From: an uncultured Oscillospiraceae bacterium
GTDB taxonomy: Bacteria; Bacillota; Clostridia; Oscillospirales; Acutalibacteraceae
Assembly (NCBI GenBank): GCA_902495835.1
Contig: CABUYS010000018.1
Location: forward strand, 1 to 17,624
DNA: 17,624 bases
Reading direction: 5' to 3'
The translations under genes and the position numbers were made by a program. The stretch's first letter is position 1, and each line of letters starts with the position of its first letter. Below the pieces are notes generated by a model. It saw only the letters and a list, made by a program, of their open reading frames with translations, had not been told where the DNA came from and ran no database searches. This document shows positions 13,171 to 17,624 of this stretch, piece by piece.

Positions 13171-13320
13171 TTTCAGGCATAGCCCTAATACTACTGGCAA
13201 TCCACAAGTGACTTCTTTGTCATCCTGACAGCCATGCATTTGTTACTTAATACCCTTTAAAAGAGCCTCTTGGATCCAATTAATTTAATATTAAAATGAA
13301 ACTCAATATCTAAACACATA
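13171..13320. other. Intergenic stretch between convergent operons, nothing assigned
   Basis: No gene, promoter or repeat is supported here. A 14-codon minus-strand frame (MAVRMTKKSLVDCQ) is present but has no ribosome site and is too short to call. Confidence 0.5.
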
Positions 13321-13321
13321 C

Positions 13322-13351
13322 AAAAACAGCTTGCAATAAATGCAAACTGTT
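13322..13351 (-). terminator. Intrinsic terminator after the STAS gene
   Basis: On the minus strand AACAGTTTGCA (13341-13351) pairs with TGCAAGCTGTT (13325-13335), 11 bp with one G-T wobble and a 5-base loop, followed by a T-run (A-run at 13322-13326 on the plus strand). Confidence 0.8.
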
Positions 13352-13378
13352 ATCTAAATATCAAAAACATATTACAAA

Positions 13379-13702
13379 TTAAAATTTTTGCACATCGGGG
13401 TTAATTGTTAAAAAATCTGTAAAACCTGTCATATCGAACACTTCCATAATCGAGGAATTTACATTGTTTACAATCATCGACGCACCCTCGATAGTGTTTA
13501 TTTTTTTCTGTGCATGCAGAACTGTCCGAAGTCCCGCACTGCTGAGATAATCCACCTTTTCAAAGTCAAGAACTATATTATTGCTGCCCTGTTCAAACCC
13601 TCTATCAAGCTCGGCTTGAAGCTCGGGAGCGGTTTGGGTATCTATTCTGCCTGTTATGCGATAAACTGTTTTTCCGTTTTCAACTGATTTTTCAATCTCC
13701 AT
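13379..13702 (-). CDS. STAS-domain anti-sigma factor antagonist (SpoIIAA/RsbV type)
   Basis: At 107 residues this is a single STAS domain. Family members bind and release an anti-sigma kinase depending on phosphorylation of one serine. The switch region reads VDYLSSAGLRTVLHAQKK near residue 50; by alignment with the D-S-x-G-L motif, S55 is the likely phosphosite, with S54 where relatives have Asp. AGGAGG lies 9 bases before ATG 13702. The kinase gene ends 25 bases upstream, so this is the distal gene of a two-gene operon with its partner. No sigma factor gene is nearby, so the output is unknown; it could be a non-sigma partner switch. Confidence 0.92.
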   Translation of the reverse strand: MEIEKSVENGKTVYRITGRIDTQTAPELQAELDRGFEQGSNNIVLDFEKVDYLSSAGLRTVLHAQKKINTIEGASMIVNNVNSSIMEVFDMTGFTDFLTINPDVQKF

Positions 13703-13727
13703 TTTGATATGCCTCCTAAGTAAAAAA

Positions 13728-14144
13728 TTATCTTGTGGTTTTAATTAACACTAAATTATTTTTCCCTTCGGAATACTTATATTCCATGCTGTCCATGATT
13801 TTATTTACCATAAATATCCCAAGGCCTCCTATTTTTCTGTCGCCAACTTTTTGAGTAACATCAGGCTCTTTAACCGCAGTCGGGTCAAAAGGAACGCCGC
13901 TGTCGGTAAATTTTACTTTAAAAAGTTTTTCTTCGGGAAAGTATTCCATATTCACAGACACCTCGCCTAACGAATCGGGATAAGCGTAATGGGAAATATT
14001 AACAAAAATCTCTTCACTGGCTATCATTACCCGATTAATTATGTCGAGAGAAATTCCGAGTTCTGTCATAAAAACGTACAGCAACTCGCGAAGTTTATAC
14101 CAATCGGTAATTTGAGCGGATAAAACCAAACCTTTAGTTATCAT
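13728..14144 (-). CDS. RsbW/SpoIIAB-like serine protein kinase (anti-sigma factor, GHKL ATPase)
   Basis: This 138-residue single HATPase domain has the N-box EEIFVNISHYAYPD (N49), the G1 box FTDSGVPFDP (81-88) and the G2 region GGLGIFMVNKIMDSMEY (107-122). Such kinases sequester a sigma factor or other target and phosphorylate their STAS partner. The STAS gene lies immediately downstream. ATG 14144 has AAAGGCGG 8 bases upstream and a promoter at 14181-14209. The target cannot be read from this window. Confidence 0.92.
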   Translation of the reverse strand: MITKGLVLSAQITDWYKLRELLYVFMTELGISLDIINRVMIASEEIFVNISHYAYPDSLGEVSVNMEYFPEEKLFKVKFTDSGVPFDPTAVKEPDVTQKVGDRKIGGLGIFMVNKIMDSMEYKYSEGKNNLVLIKTTR

Positions 14145-14180
14145 ACAACATTCCGCCTTTCTCCAATCAGTACATACACT

Positions 14181-14209
14181 ATATTACAGCATTTATAATT
14201 ATAATTCAA
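14181..14209 (-). promoter_or_regulatory. Sigma-A-like promoter for the kinase-STAS operon
   Basis: On the minus strand TTGAAT (14204-14209), a 17-base spacer and TAATAT (14181-14186) lie 37 bases before ATG 14144. The rest of the gap (14210-14380) is very AT-rich and I see no further feature in it. Confidence 0.6.
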
Positions 14210-14380
14210 GTGTTATTTTAATTTTTTTGTTCAAATATTTAAAAAACGTAAATTTAAATCAATTTTTATATTTTTGAACATTTTCCACAATATTTTCAAC
14301 TATTTTTCACATCATATTTTGACATTAATCCGTTTTGAAACATTTTTAATACATTTTATCACATTTTATTAAATATACTG

Positions 14381-15565
14381 CTATATATAGCTTACTTTTC
14401 CTATTATTTCACCGTTTTTCAAGAAAATTCGCGGAACCCGCTTGCCTATGAGACACACAACCTCATAATTAATCGTGCCCATAATTTTCGCCAAATCATC
14501 AACGGAAATAAATTCATCTCCGTCATGACCGAAAACAGTAACTTCAGTGCCTTCATGAACATTTTCAATATCGGAAACATCAAGCATCAGCTGATCCATA
14601 CAAACTCTGCCTACTATAGGAGCTTTTTTGCCGCACACAATCATCTGAGCGGTATTGGAAAATTTCAAAGAATATCCGTCGGCATAACCTATGGTTACAG
14701 AAGCTATTTTCATTTCTTTTTTAGTCCTAAAAGTACGCCCATAGCTGACACTGGTGTCAGGAGGAATAACCTTTACCTGAGACACAACGGTTTTTAACTG
14801 CATGACAGGTTTTAAATCTATTTTATCCCTGACTTCATCAGACGGATAAAGGCCATAGAGAATAACTCCGGCTCTTACCATATCCATATGCATTTCGGGG
14901 AAATTTATTATTCCTCCGCTGTTGCAGCAATGTCTTATCGGAATTTTTACACCTTTGCGTTCCAAATCCTCTGTTACGGTTTTGAAATTATCAAATTGTT
15001 TTAGTGTATATTCACGATTGTTTGTAACATCGTCCGAAACCGAAAAATGCGTAAAAATACCTTCAAATTCCAGGTTTTTCATTGTATTTTTTATATTTAT
15101 GATTTCATTTACCGATTTTTCTATGTCTTCAGGCGTCTGGCAGAAAAATCCGATTCGGCTCATACCTGTATCTATTTTTAAATGAATTTTTAAATTAAAA
15201 TCCGAAGCTTTACACTTATCATAAAGTTTTTCGGCGTATTCATGCGAAAAAACAGCCTGTGAAATATCGTATTTACATAATATTTCAGCCATTTCAGGGT
15301 CAGTATATCCAAAAATCAAAATAGGTTTTTTAGCTCCGCTTTTTCTGAGCTGAACAGCTTCGTCTATATTCGAAACTCCGTAAAAGTCCGCTCCGAGCTT
15401 TTCGTAACGATTAACCAAAAATCCCGCTCCGTGACCGTAAGCGTCGGCCTTTAGAACGCACAAAAGTTTTGTGTTTTTTGAAAGTTTACTTTTAATGCTC
15501 TTAAAATTGTGCTCCAGAGCGTTTAAATCTATTTCCGCCCAAGCACGTTTTGAAAAATTTTCCAA
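14381..15565 (-). CDS. alr: Alanine racemase
   Basis: At 394 residues this is a standard-length PLP enzyme that interconverts L- and D-alanine for peptidoglycan. The N-terminal barrel has the cofactor lysine K39 in CVLKADAYGHG. The C-terminal domain carries the catalytic tyrosine Y275 in SVSYGRTFR and the VGRVCMDQLMLD motif (about 318-329). The start is TTG 15565, with AGGAG 9 bases upstream; MENFSKRAWAEIDLNAL matches the family N-terminus. It stands alone, divergent from dusB. Confidence 0.97.
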   Translation of the reverse strand: MENFSKRAWAEIDLNALEHNFKSIKSKLSKNTKLLCVLKADAYGHGAGFLVNRYEKLGADFYGVSNIDEAVQLRKSGAKKPILIFGYTDPEMAEILCKYDISQAVFSHEYAEKLYDKCKASDFNLKIHLKIDTGMSRIGFFCQTPEDIEKSVNEIINIKNTMKNLEFEGIFTHFSVSDDVTNNREYTLKQFDNFKTVTEDLERKGVKIPIRHCCNSGGIINFPEMHMDMVRAGVILYGLYPSDEVRDKIDLKPVMQLKTVVSQVKVIPPDTSVSYGRTFRTKKEMKIASVTIGYADGYSLKFSNTAQMIVCGKKAPIVGRVCMDQLMLDVSDIENVHEGTEVTVFGHDGDEFISVDDLAKIMGTINYEVVCLIGKRVPRIFLKNGEIIGKVSYI

Positions 15566-15602
15566 TATAAAAATCTCCTATCTTAAAAGAAATACATTTT
15601 AT

Positions 15603-15631
15603 GTTATAGCACATTTTTACGTGCGTTAGAA
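15603..15631 (-). promoter_or_regulatory. Weak putative promoter for alr
   Basis: On the minus strand TTCTAA (15626-15631), a 17-base spacer and TATAAC (15603-15608) precede the alr ribosome site. The -35 match is poor. Confidence 0.35.
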
Positions 15632-15680
15632 TAATATTCCTTAAATTCAAAACAAATAACGTAATTTTTAAAAAGATTAA

Positions 15681-15708
15681 TTTACAACACAGCAATTAAT
15701 GATAAAAT
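15681..15708 (+). promoter_or_regulatory. Extended -10 promoter for dusB, deciding its start codon
   Basis: TTTACA (15681-15686), a 16-base spacer and TAAAAT (15703-15708) with TG at 15700-15701. Transcription would start near 15715, downstream of an in-frame ATG at 15699, so that ATG cannot be used and the start is 15744. Confidence 0.6.
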
Positions 15709-15743
15709 ATATTAATAAGACTTTAAACAAAAAAGGAAAATTT

Positions 15744-16706
15744 ATGAATATAGGAAACATTGAAATTAAAGGAATAGCAGCTCTCGCACCCATGGCCGGA
15801 ATAACCGACAGGGCGTTCAGAGAAATCTGTGCCATGCACGGAGCTTCGTATTTTACAAGCGAAATGGTAAGTGCCAAAGGACTTATTTACAACAGTCAAA
15901 AAACTTTCGAGTTAATGCAGCGTTCGAATTATGAATCTCCGTTTGCCATACAACTTTTTGGGAACTGTCCATCAGATTTTTCAGAGGCGATAAAAATAAT
16001 AAACCAAAGCGGTTTTACGCCCGATATAATCGACATAAACATGGGTTGTCCCGCAACAAAAATAATAAAGGAAAATTCAGGGTCGGCACTCATGAAAAAC
16101 CCAAAACTGTGTGCTGAAATAGTCGAAGCGGCAAAATCCGTGTCAACCGTTCCTGTAACGGTGAAAATACGTTCGGGCTGGAACAGTTCTTCAGTAAACG
16201 CAGTAGAAGTCGCAAAGATGTGCGAAAAGTACGGAGCCGACGCAATAACCGTTCACGGAAGAACCAAAGAGCAAGGATATTCAGGCAAAAGCGATTTGGA
16301 AATAATTAAAAAAGTAAAGGAAAACGTAAACATTCCCGTAATAGGAAACGGAGACGTTGTCGACGCTCTTTCCGCAAGCAAAATGCTAACCTACACAAAT
16401 TGCGACATGGTGGCCGTAGGCCGAGGTGCAACAGGAAATCCATGGATATTTTCTCAAATAAACAAATACATGAAAAATCAAAAGTGCACCCTTCCGACAA
16501 TTTCGGAAAAAATTAAAGTTATGAAAATTCACATCGAAAAAATATGCCTTTACAAAGGCGAGCAAAGAGGTATAAAAGAAGCACGAAAACACATAGCTTC
16601 GTACATTAAAGATATCCCGAACGCATCGGATTTTCGTAAGCTTGCTTTCGCCGCTCAAGATAAAAAAGCTTTGTTTGAGCTTTGCAATAAAATTGAAAAA
16701 AATTAA
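15744..16706 (+). CDS. dusB: tRNA-dihydrouridine synthase (DusB family)
   Basis: This FMN-dependent enzyme reduces uridine to dihydrouridine in the tRNA D-loop. From ATG 15744 it has 320 residues, the usual length. Motifs in order: APMAGITDRAFRE (15-27), EMVSAKGL (40-47), QLFGNCP, DINMGCPATKI with catalytic C102, VTVKIRSGW, ITVHGRTKEQGYSG, IPVIGNGDV and MVAVGRGATGNPWIF. The frame is also open to an ATG at 15699, but the promoter overlaps that codon. An AGGA ribosome site (15734-15737) and the family-like MNIGNIEIKG support 15744. An intrinsic terminator follows at once. Confidence 0.96.
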   Translation: MNIGNIEIKGIAALAPMAGITDRAFREICAMHGASYFTSEMVSAKGLIYNSQKTFELMQRSNYESPFAIQLFGNCPSDFSEAIKIINQSGFTPDIIDINMGCPATKIIKENSGSALMKNPKLCAEIVEAAKSVSTVPVTVKIRSGWNSSSVNAVEVAKMCEKYGADAITVHGRTKEQGYSGKSDLEIIKKVKENVNIPVIGNGDVVDALSASKMLTYTNCDMVAVGRGATGNPWIFSQINKYMKNQKCTLPTISEKIKVMKIHIEKICLYKGEQRGIKEARKHIASYIKDIPNASDFRKLAFAAQDKKALFELCNKIEKN

Positions 16707-16712
16707 AAGAAT

Positions 16713-16735
16713 CCACTTGAAAATGGGTGGTTTTT
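16713..16735 (+). terminator. Intrinsic terminator after dusB
   Basis: CCACTT (16713-16718) pairs with GGGTGG (16725-16730), including two G-T wobbles, and a TTTTT run follows. Confidence 0.7.
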
Positions 16736-16741
16736 AATGTG

Positions 16742-17250
16742 CATTCAAGGAATTTTAATACTTGAAAAAATCCAACTAATTTTCTAAAATAAGGTACTAA
16801 ATAGTTTTAAATTAATTACTTAAATTAAGATTTTTAGATTTGTTACGCAGTCCCAAATCTTGTGCGAAAACAAATATTAAGTCCCTTAAATATCACATTT
16901 TCGTATGCATTCAAGAAATTTTATAAATTTAAAAGTCCAGCTAAATTTTGTGAATAGAAGCTCGTACATTTTTTAAATCTAATGAAATTAATTACTTAAA
17001 TGAAATTTTTAGATTTGTTACTCAGTCTCAAATCTTGGGCGAAAACAAAGATTAAATCCCGCAAACACTATATTTAGTATGAGTCTTAGAAATTTTATAA
17101 ACGTAAAAATCAATCTGATTTCTGTAAATAAAAACTTGTATATTTTTAAATCATATAAAATTAAATCAAAATTTTTAAGCATATTCGGTAATCTTAAATT
17201 TCGCCAAAAACAAATATTAAACCCCATAAGTATCCTATTTTCGTATACAT
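16742..17250. repeat. Three degenerate tandem repeats of about 170 bp, AT-rich
   Basis: Copies span about 16742-16907, 16908-17077 and 17078-17250, with a possible fragment after that. The landmark CAAATATTAA/CAAAGATTAA falls at 16871, 17046 and 17211 (spacings 175 and 165). The first two copies keep a hairpin: AGATTTG and CAAATCT at 16836-16842/16854-16860 and 17011-17017/17029-17035. The third is more eroded. No reading frame is conserved between copies, so the array looks noncoding or long decayed. The remainder to 17420 shows nothing I can assign. Confidence 0.8.
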
Positions 17251-17420
17251 CACGCTTTTAAAAATTTTATCACAGGACGTTTTAAATAAATTTTGAGTAA
17301 TCTTTTAAAATCGAATTATTAGTTGTACTTCCGCTCTATTTGAAATTTTTCACAGACATTTTTTAAAATTTTTGTTATGAAATTTATCTTCAAGATTAGT
17401 GCTTTCGTTTAAAAAAATCA

Positions 17421-17466
17421 GTTCGATTAGCTTAACATCAAAAACATAAGCTAACCGAACTTTTTT
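17421..17466. terminator. Bidirectional terminator, mainly for hisS
   Basis: Arms 17421-17434 and 17447-17460 (14 positions) pair with one G-U wobble on the minus strand and one mismatch on the plus strand. T-runs follow on both sides (17461-17466 on plus; the A7 at 17411-17417 reads as T7 on minus). It lies just beyond the hisS stop. Confidence 0.8.
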
Positions 17467-17484
17467 CATTTAAAAAATTCAAAA

Positions 17485-17624
17485 TTATATTTTTCTATAA
17501 TTTTCAAACTGTATATCAAGAAAATCATTTATAAAGCTTTCGTTTAACGAAACGGAGAATTCCTTTCCTGAATTCATTTCTTTTATTTTTCCCCTACCTG
17601 AATTTACTTCATCTTCGCCCAGTA
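17485..17624 (-). CDS. hisS: Histidyl-tRNA synthetase, C-terminal fragment at the window edge
   Basis: An open frame enters from the right edge and ends at TAA 17485-17487, giving 45 residues. LGEDEVNSGRGKIKEMNSGK matches the end of the class II histidyl-tRNA synthetase anticodon-binding domain, where a GE(D/E)E turn is followed by a KN/KE-M-x-TG-type strand. Length and position suit the extreme C-terminus. The call rests on this short motif; the rest lies outside the window. Confidence 0.75.
   Translation of the reverse strand, partial: LGEDEVNSGRGKIKEMNSGKEFSVSLNESFINDFLDIQFENYRKI

Noticed and set aside
15699..15743. Upstream ATG extending DusB by 15 residues
   Set aside because: The -10 box lies at 15703-15708, after this ATG, and the family N-terminus begins at 15744.
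1..17624. tRNA or rRNA genes, insertion sequences with terminal inverted repeats
   Set aside because: No T-loop-like GTTCRANNC with matching acceptor stem, no rRNA-like segment and no transposase-like frame with bounding inverted repeats were seen on either strand by eye; a covariance-model scan would be decisive.

Overview
The window looks like the chromosome of a low-GC, Gram-positive, Clostridia-type bacterium. The housekeeping set is a Firmicutes one: Nfo, Alr, DusB, HisS, a SpoIIAA/RsbV-type STAS protein beside an RsbW-type kinase, and a YetF/DUF421 gene coupled to a DUF4363 gene. Sigma-A-like promoters and purine-rich Shine-Dalgarno sites recur. Several decayed coding stretches, in-frame stops and degenerate tandem repeats suggest a genome under weak selection, possibly host-associated. 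That lifestyle is inference; I cannot name the species.

Layout. 1-2373 (minus): a partial purple-acid-phosphatase-like metallophosphoesterase that runs off the left edge, downstream of nfo in one operon. 2484-2745 (plus): a divergent, well-promoted gene for a 44-residue hydrophobic peptide ending in a two-cysteine tail, followed by a GC-rich hairpin. 2794-7650 (minus): a cluster of three unrecognised, highly charged, coiled-coil-rich proteins behind a near-consensus promoter. The first two share a related N-terminal region (both begin MGLK). The second and third are separated by one in-frame TAA. Coding-like relics follow the stops of the first and third. The third carries an exact 78-bp duplication encoding a proline-rich plus RRKSWSG motif. 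7805-11963 (minus): a surface-polysaccharide operon (sugar-1-phosphate transferase, DegT-type aminotransferase, O-antigen ligase/polymerase). The stretch between the last two genes holds five degenerate copies of the aminotransferase 3' end.

12008-13162 (plus): DUF421 and DUF4363 with a terminator. 13321-14209 (minus): RsbW-like kinase and STAS anti-anti-sigma factor. 14381-15631 (minus): alanine racemase. 15681-16735 (plus): dusB, whose promoter fixes the start at 15744. 16742-17250: three degenerate noncoding tandem repeats of about 170 bp. 17421-17466: a bidirectional terminator, then the C-terminal end of histidyl-tRNA synthetase on the minus strand.

The three polysaccharide genes plausibly act in one pathway: nucleotide-sugar amination, transfer of a sugar phosphate to the lipid carrier, then polymerisation or ligation. 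The kinase and STAS protein form a partner-switching pair. The charged-protein cluster has no recognisable function and is the least explained content, together with the aminotransferase-tail array and the 44-residue peptide.
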